Assembly: GCA_016932615.1 (NCBI GenBank)
Contig: JAFGCN010000007.1
Location: 1 to 64,000, forward strand
Direction of reading: 5' to 3'
DNA: 64,000 nucleotides
From: Candidatus Aenigmatarchaeota archaeon
GTDB taxonomy: Archaea > Aenigmatarchaeota > Aenigmatarchaeia > QMZS01
A program made the translations under genes and the position numbers. The notes under the pieces were generated by a model that was not told where the DNA came from, made no database searches, and saw only the letters and a list, made by a program, of their open reading frames with translations. This document shows positions 34,720 to 43,194 of this stretch, piece after piece. Every line of letters begins with the position of its first letter. Position 1 is the stretch's first letter.

Positions 34720-36060
34720 ATGAATAAGAAAAAAGTAATTTCAGAATTTAGTGAACTTGTTTCCATCCAGTCAGTTTCACCCGACCCAAAAAGATTTCGC
34801 GAATTGCTGGAAGCCGCAGAATTCCTGTCTGAAAAGTTAAAGTCACTAGGATTTTTCGTAAAAAAATATGGCGGCGAAAAGGCGCCGCCCCTGTTAGTTG
34901 CAAAGCTTGAAGCCAGCCAAAACCAAAAGAAGGCAAGAACAGTTGGAATTTACGGCCACTACGATGTCCAGCCAGAAGACCCTCTTGGAGAATGGAAAAC
35001 CCCTCCCTTCAAGCTGTCAAAAAGCAAAGGCCGGTTTTGGGGGAGGGGAGTTTCAGACAACAAGGGTCCGATTATCCAGAATCTTGCGGCAGTGGAAAAC
35101 CTGATTGAACGAAAAGAGCTTAACAGCAACACCATAATTGTCATTGAAGGCGAAGAGGAATCCGGAAGCGCGCATTTCGAAAAATTCCTGAAAAAAGCCC
35201 TGCCCACTGTTTCAAAAGCGGATGCCTTTTACGTGACAGATGTGGAAATGCAGCATAACTGCACGCCGCAAATTTTTTATGCCCTGAGGGGTCTTGTCTA
35301 TTTTGAGCTGCAAATTAAAACCGGGAAAAAAGACCTCCACTCTGGAACTTATGGAAATGCTGTCCTCAACCCTGCGCAGGCGCTTTGCGAGATTCTCTCC
35401 CGGATGAAATGCTCTAAAACGGGCCTGATAAACATTCCGGGGTTCTACAAGGAATTAAAAAAAGTAAGCCCAAAAGAATCCCGCCTCCTCAGGAAGACCT
35501 TCCATAGAGCCAAAGAAAAAGAAGAGGCAGAGGTCTTTGAAATGTGCTACTCTGACAAAAAAGAGCCGCACCTCTCGTCAAAAGCTCGCCCCTCGATGGA
35601 CATAAACGGCATCTTCTCCGGCTACACTGGAGAAGGCGCAAAGACAATAATCCCGCATTCCGCTACAGCAAAGTTCTCCTTCCGCCTTGTAGAGCGCCAA
35701 ACTCCAGAACGCATGGAAAAGCTTGTAAGAAGATTCGTGGAAAAAAATGTTCCAAAAGAAGCCAGATTTAAGCTTGAATTGCTTGGCAAAGCAGCCCCAT
35801 TCTACACACCACCCAATAGCCCCTTCATAAAAAGCACAGCAAGGGTTCTCAGCGAAGTTTTCGGAAAAGAAACCCTGCTTAACAGGGACGGAGCAAGCAT
35901 TCCGGCAGCGGAAATCCTGCAGCGCCTCCTCAAAAAGCCCGTAATCCTCACGGGCTTTGCAAACCCCGGGTGCAACATGCACGCCCCAAACGAGAACTTC
36001 TCAGAGATTAACTTCTGGAAGGGGATTGATGCGCTTGAGAGAATTTACTCACGGGATTAG
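34720..36060 (+). CDS. M20 family metallopeptidase (ArgE/DapE/CPG2-type dipeptidase)
   Basis: 446 residues. Metal ligands are visible in GHYDVQP (about residue 82), GRGVSDNKGP, and EGEEESGS, with a dimerisation domain in the middle and HAPNE at the end. These zinc enzymes hydrolyse dipeptides or acyl-amino acids. The length is normal for the family. Confidence 0.88.
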   Translation: MNKKKVISEFSELVSIQSVSPDPKRFRELLEAAEFLSEKLKSLGFFVKKYGGEKAPPLLVAKLEASQNQKKARTVGIYGHYDVQPEDPLGEWKTPPFKLSKSKGRFWGRGVSDNKGPIIQNLAAVENLIERKELNSNTIIVIEGEEESGSAHFEKFLKKALPTVSKADAFYVTDVEMQHNCTPQIFYALRGLVYFELQIKTGKKDLHSGTYGNAVLNPAQALCEILSRMKCSKTGLINIPGFYKELKKVSPKESRLLRKTFHRAKEKEEAEVFEMCYSDKKEPHLSSKARPSMDINGIFSGYTGEGAKTIIPHSATAKFSFRLVERQTPERMEKLVRRFVEKNVPKEARFKLELLGKAAPFYTPPNSPFIKSTARVLSEVFGKETLLNRDGASIPAAEILQRLLKKPVILTGFANPGCNMHAPNENFSEINFWKGIDALERIYSRD

Positions 36061-36063
36061 CTA

Positions 36064-36729
36064 TTATTGCTTCTGTTCCTCAGCGTCCAATATAAACTGC
36101 GCCAGGTCCACTGCCGATTGTACTGCCTCCGGCAATTTCTCTTCAGGCAAAGGATTGTAAATCCCTTCTGGAACCTTATAATTTGAATCTTCGAGCTTTT
36201 TTCGCTCTTCTTCACTAAAATCAGAAGGCCTTAGCTCAAAAAGCTCCTGAAAAGTCCTGACTTGCCCGGTAACAGGCTTGAGCTGATAAGTGCAAACCTT
36301 TTTTTCGCTGCCTTCTCCTGAATAAAATAATGGAACAACCTGCCATTTTAAATCATGAGTCTTGTTATATGCTTCAACAATTTGCTTGAGTTTTTCTATA
36401 TCCCCTTCTGCAGAAACATCTACCCAGGGATACTTTCTGCCACGGTCTGAATGCCCTTCGCACGAAGCTTGCGTGGAATATCCTGACTTCCATAATGCTC
36501 CGACAAGAGGCATGATTCCCTCGTCAACCTCCATTCCAAGCCTATCCTTAACAGCATAGAGTTTGTCAGCCACTTCCTGCCCAAGAGTTCTATTAAGGTA
36601 CTCATGCATTGAAACGCTATGCCGATATGCGCCATTTGAACCGCCAGAATATCCTTTTTCAAGATTCAACTGGAGGCCAGACCAATCAGGATGACTTGTT
36701 TCAGAAACAGGGCTTGCTTCTTTCGCCAT
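36064..36729 (-). CDS. Hypothetical protein with SCEGHSDR motif
   Basis: 221 residues, soluble. A conserved-looking ASCEGHSDRG...PWVDV block suggests a small metal-site or binding domain also seen in uncharacterised proteins. No function can be named. It lies 16 bp before the hydrogenase operon end on the same strand and 3 bp from the convergent M20 stop. Confidence 0.55.
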   Translation of the reverse strand: MAKEASPVSETSHPDWSGLQLNLEKGYSGGSNGAYRHSVSMHEYLNRTLGQEVADKLYAVKDRLGMEVDEGIMPLVGALWKSGYSTQASCEGHSDRGRKYPWVDVSAEGDIEKLKQIVEAYNKTHDLKWQVVPLFYSGEGSEKKVCTYQLKPVTGQVRTFQELFELRPSDFSEEERKKLEDSNYKVPEGIYNPLPEEKLPEAVQSAVDLAQFILDAEEQKQ

Positions 36730-36745
36730 AACTTATAGGGAAACC

Positions 36746-38449
36746 TCAGAAATACCTTGGCTTCCTTTTGTGGTACTTGGTATGAAGAAGCTTTTCGGCT
36801 TTTTTGCTTAGCGGCTTTCCCAGGAAGTCCTTGTAAAGCGTCTGGATGTCCGGGTTGTGGCTTGAAATTCTTATGGAAAGCCCCTTATCTTCCTTGTAAA
36901 GCGCCTCCATTCTCTTGAGCCGAATCTCATTTGTAGTGGGCCTCGGCTGACCACCGCCCCCGATGCATCCGCCAGGGCACGCCATGACCTCGATAAAGTG
37001 ATATTTCTTCCACTGCCCGCCGTCGAAAAACTTCCTGATGTTTCCTAAGGTGTGGACAATAGCAACCTTTATGCGCTCTCCGGCAATAGAAATTTCCGCT
37101 TCCCTGATTCCATCGAGCCCGCGAACAGAAGTAAAGTCCAGCTTATTCAGGGATTTTCCGGTAAGCTCCTCATAGGCAACCCTTAGCGCCGCCTCCATCA
37201 CGCCGCCAGTGACTCCAAAAAGGGCGGCCCCTCCGCTTGAAGAGCCAAGCGGCGTGTCGTAATCCCCGTCAGGCAACTTTGAAAATTCTATTCCCTTGGA
37301 CTTAATGACCCGACCAAGTTCCCGGGTAGTCAGAACAAGGTCAACATCCGGCGAGCCGGTTGTCCTCATTTCGGGCCTTGCCGCTTCAAGCTTCTTTGCA
37401 ACGCACGGCATTATCGACGCCACGAAGATACCTTTAGCATCTTTTCCAAGAAGCTTTGCGTAGTAATTTTTGGCTACTGCCCCGAACATCTGCTGTGGCG
37501 ACTTGCATGATGAGATATGCTTAAACAGATGCGGGTAATTCTGCTCGGCAAAAACAATCCAGGAAGGGCAGCAGGAAGTAATAAGCGGCAGGTTTTTCTT
37601 CTTTTTGTACCTCTCCAGAAATTCATTTGCTTCCTCCATTATAGTAAGGTCTGCCGCAAAGTTCGTGTCAAACACCTTGTCAAAGCCAATTTTTTTAAGG
37701 GCGGAGACCATCTTTCCCTTTACCAAAGTGCCTGGAGCCATGCCAAACATCTCGCCTAGCGACGCCCTGACCGCAGGCGCGGTCTGCACTACATAAAACT
37801 TTTTCTTGTGCGAGATATCCAGTGCCATCTCATCTATCGTTCTTACAAGCTTTTCGCTCAGCGCCCTTTCCCGGAGAGCGGTTGTCGGGCAGTAGAGCGC
37901 GCATTGGCCGCAGAAAGTGCATGGCGATTCGAGCATCGGCGTATTGTAAGGGGTGGTTATGGATGAGCAGACGCTCCGGTTCACAACATCAATGTTCTCT
38001 ATTCCCTGAATCCTGGAGCAGACCTGGGCGCACCTTCCGCAAAGGACGCAAAGCCGGCCTTCCCGCTCCAGAGGAACCGCCCTCTTGCAGGAAGAAATGC
38101 TTGAAGAGCCAAACATTGTCTTTTCTATTCCAAGCTCCCGAAAGACCTTGGTAATCTCCACGTCATTGTCGCTATGCGCATTTCCGTGCAAAAGCTCCGC
38201 ATTCAGCTTTCTTGCATCAGTCACCCGCTTCGTATGGGTCAGAACTTCCATCCCTTCCCTTACCGGAGTATTGCAAGACGTTACAAGCTTTCCGTCTGCT
38301 TCAACGATGCATATCCTGCACCGCCCTTCCGGCTTGAGGTCGGGATGGTAGCAAAGTGTAGGTATGCTTATGCCGATTCTTTTGGCAACCTCGAGAATTG
38401 TCTCTCCATCTTTTGCAAACACCCTTTTTCCATCGATTTTTACCTGCAT
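36746..38449 (-). CDS. hydA: [FeFe]-hydrogenase catalytic subunit (HydA-like)
   Basis: 567 residues. The N-terminus is a [2Fe-2S] ferredoxin-like domain (Cys33, 44, 47, 59). Two [4Fe-4S] motifs follow (Cys134/137/140/144 and 177/180/183/187). The H-cluster motifs are L1 TSCCPSW (291-297, with relay Cys293 and ligand Cys294), L2 MPCVAKKLE (Cys349) and L3 MACPGGCIGGGGQP (Cys491, Cys495). All ligands are intact, so the enzyme should be active if matured. The His-ligated cluster before residue 130 seems absent. It overlaps the HydB stop by 10 bp. No maturation genes are in the window. Confidence 0.92.
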   Translation of the reverse strand: MQVKIDGKRVFAKDGETILEVAKRIGISIPTLCYHPDLKPEGRCRICIVEADGKLVTSCNTPVREGMEVLTHTKRVTDARKLNAELLHGNAHSDNDVEITKVFRELGIEKTMFGSSSISSCKRAVPLEREGRLCVLCGRCAQVCSRIQGIENIDVVNRSVCSSITTPYNTPMLESPCTFCGQCALYCPTTALRERALSEKLVRTIDEMALDISHKKKFYVVQTAPAVRASLGEMFGMAPGTLVKGKMVSALKKIGFDKVFDTNFAADLTIMEEANEFLERYKKKKNLPLITSCCPSWIVFAEQNYPHLFKHISSCKSPQQMFGAVAKNYYAKLLGKDAKGIFVASIMPCVAKKLEAARPEMRTTGSPDVDLVLTTRELGRVIKSKGIEFSKLPDGDYDTPLGSSSGGAALFGVTGGVMEAALRVAYEELTGKSLNKLDFTSVRGLDGIREAEISIAGERIKVAIVHTLGNIRKFFDGGQWKKYHFIEVMACPGGCIGGGGQPRPTTNEIRLKRMEALYKEDKGLSIRISSHNPDIQTLYKDFLGKPLSKKAEKLLHTKYHKRKPRYF

Positions 38450-39552
38450 ACTTCAAGGAATTCTTTTTTGAAATACCTGAGCGCGCACTCAAGGTGGGTT
38501 GTCGAAAACCGCCCAAGCGTGCAGTAAGACGTGTCACGGATATCTGGCACAAGCGCCTGTATTATTTTAAGGTCAGACCTGCACGACTTCTTGTCGCGCA
38601 TTTTCCTGAGCGCTTCAAGAACGCGGAAATTTCCCTCCCTGCACGGAGTGCAATAGCCGCAGGACTCATGGACAAAAAACTCGGCAAATATCTTGGACAC
38701 TTCCGGTATGCTCCGATTCTGACCCACCACGATAAGGGCTCTTGAGCCCATCATAGCGCCGGTTCCGGAAAAGCTTTTTTCATCAAAAGGCATCTTCCTG
38801 AAATTTTTGTATGGAAGGCACCCAGCCGACGCCCCAAAATAAACTGCCTTTGGCTCCTCTTTTGGCTTTCCCATTGCGATAATCTCACCAAGGGGAGTTC
38901 CAAGCTTGGCCTCATAAACTCCCGGGGCCTGAAGGTCTCCTGAAAGGCACACAACGGTAAGCTCTGGGTTCCACGTTCCGTCAAGTATCAGGGGAATAGT
39001 TGCCAGGGTTTCGACATTGTTGACGCAGGTAGGCCGACCATTCAGACCTGCCTGAACAGGATAAGGGGGCTTCCTTCTTACGATGGGGCGGTTTCCCTCC
39101 ATGGATTCGAGAATTGCCGACTCCTCGCCGCAGAGGTACGCCCCGGCTCCAAGCACAACCGTAATCCTAAGCCCAATCTTCTTCAGCCGTGAAGAGGATT
39201 TTTTTATCTCGGCTTCAAGCTTTGGCCGAATGTAGGAATATTCCCCCCGGAGGTAAATCCACGCCCGCCGGATTCCCATTGCGTAGGCGGCAATCGCCAT
39301 TCCCTCAATAAGAAGTGAAGGATTATTTTCCATTATGAACCTGTCCTTAAACGTTCCCGGCTCGCCCTCATCCGCATTGCATACAAGGTAGCGCTCGCCT
39401 TTTCCCATCGACTCCCACTTCTGTCCCGTAGGATAATTCGAGCCGCTTCTGCCGCGAAGCCCTGACTCCTTTACCAGCCCTATAACCTTTTTCGGGCTTC
39501 TCTTGAGCGCTTTTTCATAGCCCCTCCAGCAAGTGTTAGTTAGCAGTTGCAT
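38440..39552 (-). CDS. hydB: NuoF-like hydrogenase subunit (HydB core)
   Basis: About 370 residues. The FMN/NAD region GRSGSNYPTGQKW, the NADEGEPGT motif, GAGAYLCGEESA, and the [4Fe-4S] motif CGYCTPCREGNF match NuoF/HydB. The thioredoxin-like N-domain and the C-terminal ferredoxin domain of bacterial HydB are absent, so this is a minimal core. I chose the ATG at 39552 over a TTG at 39558. It lies 2 bp after the NuoE-like stop. Confidence 0.9.
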   Translation of the reverse strand: MQLLTNTCWRGYEKALKRSPKKVIGLVKESGLRGRSGSNYPTGQKWESMGKGERYLVCNADEGEPGTFKDRFIMENNPSLLIEGMAIAAYAMGIRRAWIYLRGEYSYIRPKLEAEIKKSSSRLKKIGLRITVVLGAGAYLCGEESAILESMEGNRPIVRRKPPYPVQAGLNGRPTCVNNVETLATIPLILDGTWNPELTVVCLSGDLQAPGVYEAKLGTPLGEIIAMGKPKEEPKAVYFGASAGCLPYKNFRKMPFDEKSFSGTGAMMGSRALIVVGQNRSIPEVSKIFAEFFVHESCGYCTPCREGNFRVLEALRKMRDKKSCRSDLKIIQALVPDIRDTSYCTLGRFSTTHLECALRYFKKEFLEVCR

Positions 39553-39554
39553 AT

Positions 39555-40001
39555 TCAATCAAGCCCGGCAAGAATCTGCCGTATTTTTTCCTCAGTAAGG
39601 TTCGTGTAAACCTTGCCGTCAACCATCATTGAGGGGGCCTTGTCGCACTGCCCAAGGCATGACGCCTTCTCAAGCGTGAATTTTCCGTCGGTTGTCGTAT
39701 CTCCAAGCTTCACCCCCAGCTCTTTTTTAAGAAAGTCAAGAAGCGTGAAGGACTTATTCAGGTAGCAGGAAGGGCTCCCACAAACGCGTATAATATGCTG
39801 TCCGCACTTTTTTGTCGGAAGAAAAGCATAAAAGCTGGCAACCCCATAAAGCTTTGCTAAAGGCATTCCAAGGCCACGGCTTACCTTGTCAAGCTTTTCA
39901 AAAGAAACATATCCCTCCTGCCGGACAATCTCCTCAAGAACGGTTAAAAGCTCGATTTCGCCATTCCTGCAGGATTTGATGAGCAAATCCAGTTTCCCCA
40001 T
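39555..40001 (-). CDS. hydC: NuoE-like hydrogenase subunit (HydC)
   Basis: 148 residues, thioredoxin-fold [2Fe-2S] subunit: VCGSPSCYL and a later ASCLGQCDKAP supply the four Cys. First gene of the hydABC operon; a TATA-like box (tttaataat) lies about 15-20 bp upstream. Together the three genes form the set known from trimeric NAD(H)-linked or electron-bifurcating [FeFe]-hydrogenases. Confidence 0.9.
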   Translation of the reverse strand: MGKLDLLIKSCRNGEIELLTVLEEIVRQEGYVSFEKLDKVSRGLGMPLAKLYGVASFYAFLPTKKCGQHIIRVCGSPSCYLNKSFTLLDFLKKELGVKLGDTTTDGKFTLEKASCLGQCDKAPSMMVDGKVYTNLTEEKIRQILAGLD

Positions 40002-40077
40002 AAATTAGTAAATTATTAAAGAGTTCCCAGGAAGTCAAAAATTACTGCTTGCCATAAAATGACTTGTGGTCTATATT

Positions 40078-40903
40078 ATGCTTCCTATAACGCTTAGGCC
40101 CTGCCCCAAAAAGCATAGCTATGATCTGGACAAAGCAGAATTGCCTGAAGTTACTCTCAAAAGAGTCACTCATGCGCTGGAAACCCTGGACTCAGAAGTC
40201 AGCCTGGAAAATCTTGAAAGCAAGGAAAAACTTTGGGTGTACCGGGCAGTCTCAAAAAAATTTCTAGATATCGACCCGCCATACATCCGCTGCGGGAGGT
40301 CACACGGAAAAGGGGTGACGCAGGTACAAGCAAAATGCAGTGCCCCGATGTAGCAGGTCGAAAGAATAAATGCAAAAAACGTCATGCAGAACCTTGTAAG
40401 AGACCCGGAAACCTTGTTTGAGGCGTATGAAGGGCTCCCTAAAGAGTCGTCTATTCCAATCAGCCAACTGCTTTCCTATGGCTACCACCCTTCATTTTAC
40501 GCTCCCAATGCAGGGCAAGTCTTTAGGAAAAAGAAAATGATGTTCATGAAGGTCCACTGCCTGACAGACAAAACTGAAAAATACCTGCCGCTTTTCTGGC
40601 ATCTCTATTTTTACGGAACAAATGGGTTTGCTTCCGGGAACACTTACGAAGAAGCGGTTCTTCGGGCGCTTTGCGAAGTTATCTAAAGACATAATAAGAT
40701 AGAAACCAGAAACAGGTACTTGGAAAGAAAGGAGATTTGGCTTGATTCCCACCAGGAGATTATCTCAGGTCTTCTCAGCAACCTGAACGCCTGGGGGTTC
40801 AAGCCCATCCTTGAAGAGTGGAGCCGCCCGATACCAGTCCCCACTATCCAATGCAGACTCGGGTACAAGGCCGGATATGGCACATACCCCAAACCAAACT
40901 CCA
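40078..40903 (+). pseudogene. YcaO-domain protein, inactivated by two nonsense codons and 3' truncation
   Basis: One reading frame from ATG 40078 matches the intact YcaO proteins at 41169 and 44924 up to about 40900. In-frame TAG at 40351 replaces the Glu of the MEWVER motif, and TAA at 40684 replaces the Glu of the EVIERHN motif; both are ATP/Mg-binding Glu positions. No frameshift is present. After about 40903 homology stops and the DNA belongs to a minus-strand zinc-ribbon gene. Roughly the last 120 residues are missing. Confidence 0.85.
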
Positions 40904-41074
40904 TCAGATCTTCAAATTTATCTCCTTTAGCTTCTCACGCACAATCGGCGCGCACTCCTGGCATACCCAGCACTCATCCTTTCCAATCGAGGTCTTCTTT
41001 ATTATCTGGAGCCGGCCGTTCTTTGTGGGCTTGAACCTTTGCCCGCAAAGTTCGCATTTATGAAGCTTTAGCAT
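40904..41074 (-). CDS. Mini zinc-ribbon protein (56 aa)
   Basis: 56 residues: CELCGQ near the start and CWVCQEC in the middle give two CxxC knuckles, with a basic linker. It is below the length of usual ORF calls. It is divergent from YcaO at 41169, and its stop abuts the truncated end of the YcaO pseudogene. A similar tiny zinc ribbon (44737-44883) is divergent from the other intact YcaO gene. Confidence 0.75.
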   Translation of the reverse strand: MLKLHKCELCGQRFKPTKNGRLQIIKKTSIGKDECWVCQECAPIVREKLKEINLKI

Positions 41075-41168
41075 AATAGATTAAAGAGTTAACCTATAAA
41101 GTACCGGACATTTCCGGTTTGCCTAGTGACCTCCACTACACTAACTGCTTAGCTTGCATATATATTTT

Positions 41169-42356
41169 ATGCAACAAATAATGCTGGAAGCTTGTCCCAA
41201 AAAATACACCTATGATCAAGACAAGGCAGAATTGCCCGAAAAAACATTGGAAAATGTACTAGGCATACTAAAAGACAGACATATAGAAGTAGAATTCAGG
41301 GAAGTCCAAAGCCTACTGGGAATCCCGTTTTACAAGTTGATGTCCACCGACCCCGAACGAAATTACTCCTCATATCTATTTTCAGGCAGCTCTTCTGGAA
41401 AAGGATCAACGCGCTTCCAGTCAAAATGCAGCGCCCTTATGGAGTGGGTCGAGCGAGTAAACGCAGGGCAAATCCCAACTAGACTACTCAACAGCGAAGA
41501 GATGGTCCATTGCAGCTATAATGAACTCTGTACAAACTCCAGAATCGCCCCGAAAGAAATGCTGTCCTACAGCTTCCACCCCTCATTTAAAAGCAATGCC
41601 TCAGAAGAGATACTGAGACATAAAAAAATGCACTACCTGAAGTTCCAGTGCCTTTCCGGACAAGAGGGGGCATACCTTCCAATATTCTGGCACCTGTATT
41701 TCAACTGCTCAAACGGACTTGCTGCAGGGAATACTTATGAGGAAGCAATCCTTCAAGCATTGTGTGAAGTCGTAGAGCGTAATAATGTCATTGAAACAAG
41801 GCTGAGAAATCTAAAATATCGAAGAGAAATAGTGCTAGATACCGATTATAAGCCCTTGAGAGATATGTCTGAGGTGCTTCACAAACAAGGAATAACCCCC
41901 ATTATAGAGGACTGGAGTTGTCCGATACCAATACCTACAATGCACTGCCGATTTGGACCCAGAGCGGGCTATGGAACCAGCACTAGCCCCATAAAGTCTG
42001 CCATAAGAGCGATAACTGAAATGGTTCAGGACTATGCGATAAACGAAAAACACTGCCTTCCGCCGCAGGAAAATATAATCTATCCTCCGGCGGATAAAAA
42101 GATAGAGCTAAGCAAAATAAAAAGTCTGGAAAGGCAGGATATCCTTTCAGAGATAAAGGAAATCGTCAGCACCCTTAATTCCATGGGGTACCAGACCTAT
42201 GTCAGGGACATCTCCCTACAGATACCTGTGCCTACGGTTCTGGTGGTTGTTCCTGGGCTTAAATGCTATGATTTCAGAAATCAAGAGAGGCATCTTCTGG
42301 ATTTTAAGAGCAACCTTGTCCAGTATTATAACGATTACCTCATATACCTGCGCTAA
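41169..42356 (+). CDS. YcaO-domain ATP-dependent cyclodehydratase/thioamidase-like protein
   Basis: About 395 residues. The ATP-site motifs SALMEWVERVNAG, ALCEVVERNNVIE and AIRAITEMVQ match YcaO enzymes, which activate peptide amide bonds with ATP to make azolines or thioamides. There is no fused E1-like or TfuA partner. I chose ATG 41169 by alignment with the paralogues, which have eight residues before the first Cys. A TATA box (catatatatttt) is 6-12 bp upstream, so the start could also be 41181. The substrate is unknown. Confidence 0.85.
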   Translation: MQQIMLEACPKKYTYDQDKAELPEKTLENVLGILKDRHIEVEFREVQSLLGIPFYKLMSTDPERNYSSYLFSGSSSGKGSTRFQSKCSALMEWVERVNAGQIPTRLLNSEEMVHCSYNELCTNSRIAPKEMLSYSFHPSFKSNASEEILRHKKMHYLKFQCLSGQEGAYLPIFWHLYFNCSNGLAAGNTYEEAILQALCEVVERNNVIETRLRNLKYRREIVLDTDYKPLRDMSEVLHKQGITPIIEDWSCPIPIPTMHCRFGPRAGYGTSTSPIKSAIRAITEMVQDYAINEKHCLPPQENIIYPPADKKIELSKIKSLERQDILSEIKEIVSTLNSMGYQTYVRDISLQIPVPTVLVVVPGLKCYDFRNQERHLLDFKSNLVQYYNDYLIYLR

Positions 42357-42469
42357 CCTCAAAAATGGCCGGGTTCAAGGAGGGGACTATTTGAATCTCC
42401 AGCATTCCGTTGCCCACCTGCACCAATTAAGCTTGCCTCTAAAACCTTCGTACAGAAAACAGAAGATCA

Positions 42470-42790
42470 TCAAGGAACAAGCCCCGGAAACTTCTGGCGG
42501 CAGTACTGCTTGCACTCGTCAGAATTAAGGGCCATGTTCTTCATGGACAGCCGGCATGCATGAAGAAGAGTGTCTGATGCGCCATCATCATCTATGTCGC
42601 CAAGCATTAAAGCACTGGGGTCCATACCAGTTTCGGCAAATTTCCTGCAGCCGTCGTTTAAGGCGGACTCAACCGATAAACCTGACATCTGTCCCATCGA
42701 CCCGCTAAGGTAAAGCACGCTTAAGACAAGAACAATTGCTCCAAGAGCAACAATAATTATGCTGTTTACGGTAAGCTCGATGCCCTTCAT
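42470..42790 (-). CDS. Pilin-like membrane protein
   Basis: 106 residues. A short charged start (MKGIELT) precedes a hydrophobic helix at residues 7-28, as in class III signal peptides with Glu at about +5. The C-terminal soluble part has four Cys. It is divergent from the next pilin-like gene with only 30 bp between, so one TATA-rich spacer probably serves both. Confidence 0.65.
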   Translation of the reverse strand: MKGIELTVNSIIIVALGAIVLVLSVLYLSGSMGQMSGLSVESALNDGCRKFAETGMDPSALMLGDIDDDGASDTLLHACRLSMKNMALNSDECKQYCRQKFPGLVP

Positions 42791-42820
42791 AAATATACTG
42801 TATTTCTATAGCTATTATTT

Positions 42821-43141
42821 ATGAGGCAAGGCAACCTGACCATAGAACACGTGATTCTATTGTTAATAGCACTCCTTGTTCTCGTAGTGTCCTACCTTTT
42901 CGTAAATGGCTCCATAAAAGGCCCTACAAACAGCACAACCGAGCTGACGCAAACCTACAGCGAGTGTAACAAGTGGAGGATGTTTGGCTACCTGGGAACA
43001 GATTTCTCAACACACGTTGACGGAAAGCCAAAATACCCTGCGCTGTGGCAGACCTACGTAGGTGCAATCACAAATACACCGACCCCAGAACAAATAGAGC
43101 AGGCAAAAAAATACTGCACCCTGTCGCAAAATAGCCCTTAA
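42821..43141 (+). CDS. Pilin-like membrane protein
   Basis: 106 residues. The start MRQGNLTIEHVILLLIALLVL matches a class III signal region (Gly, then T-I-E and a long hydrophobic helix). The soluble part has two Cys and a Trp-rich stretch. It precedes the Hef-like helicase gene by 53 bp. No pilin processing peptidase is in the window. Confidence 0.65.
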   Translation: MRQGNLTIEHVILLLIALLVLVVSYLFVNGSIKGPTNSTTELTQTYSECNKWRMFGYLGTDFSTHVDGKPKYPALWQTYVGAITNTPTPEQIEQAKKYCTLSQNSP

Positions 43142-43194
43142 AAAGCAGGCCAAAACCTCAAAATCAGAAATGAATTATTATTCCAGATTCATTT

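Noticed and set aside
36064-36729. Assignment of the SCEGHSDR protein as a hydrogenase accessory factor
   Set aside because: Only position supports it; no Fe-S or maturase motif is present.
40351-40686. Reassignment of TAG or TAA as Glu to rescue the YcaO pseudogene
   Set aside because: TAG and TAA end many other genes in the window (for example the TAG of the hypothetical at 497-499 and the TAA ending hydB), and the gene is also truncated at its 3' end.
42360-42420. T-arm-like sequence (CCGGGTTCAAGG and TTTGAATCTCC) suggesting a tRNA remnant
   Set aside because: No acceptor, D- or anticodon arm pairs with it on either strand, even allowing introns like those in the real tRNAs.
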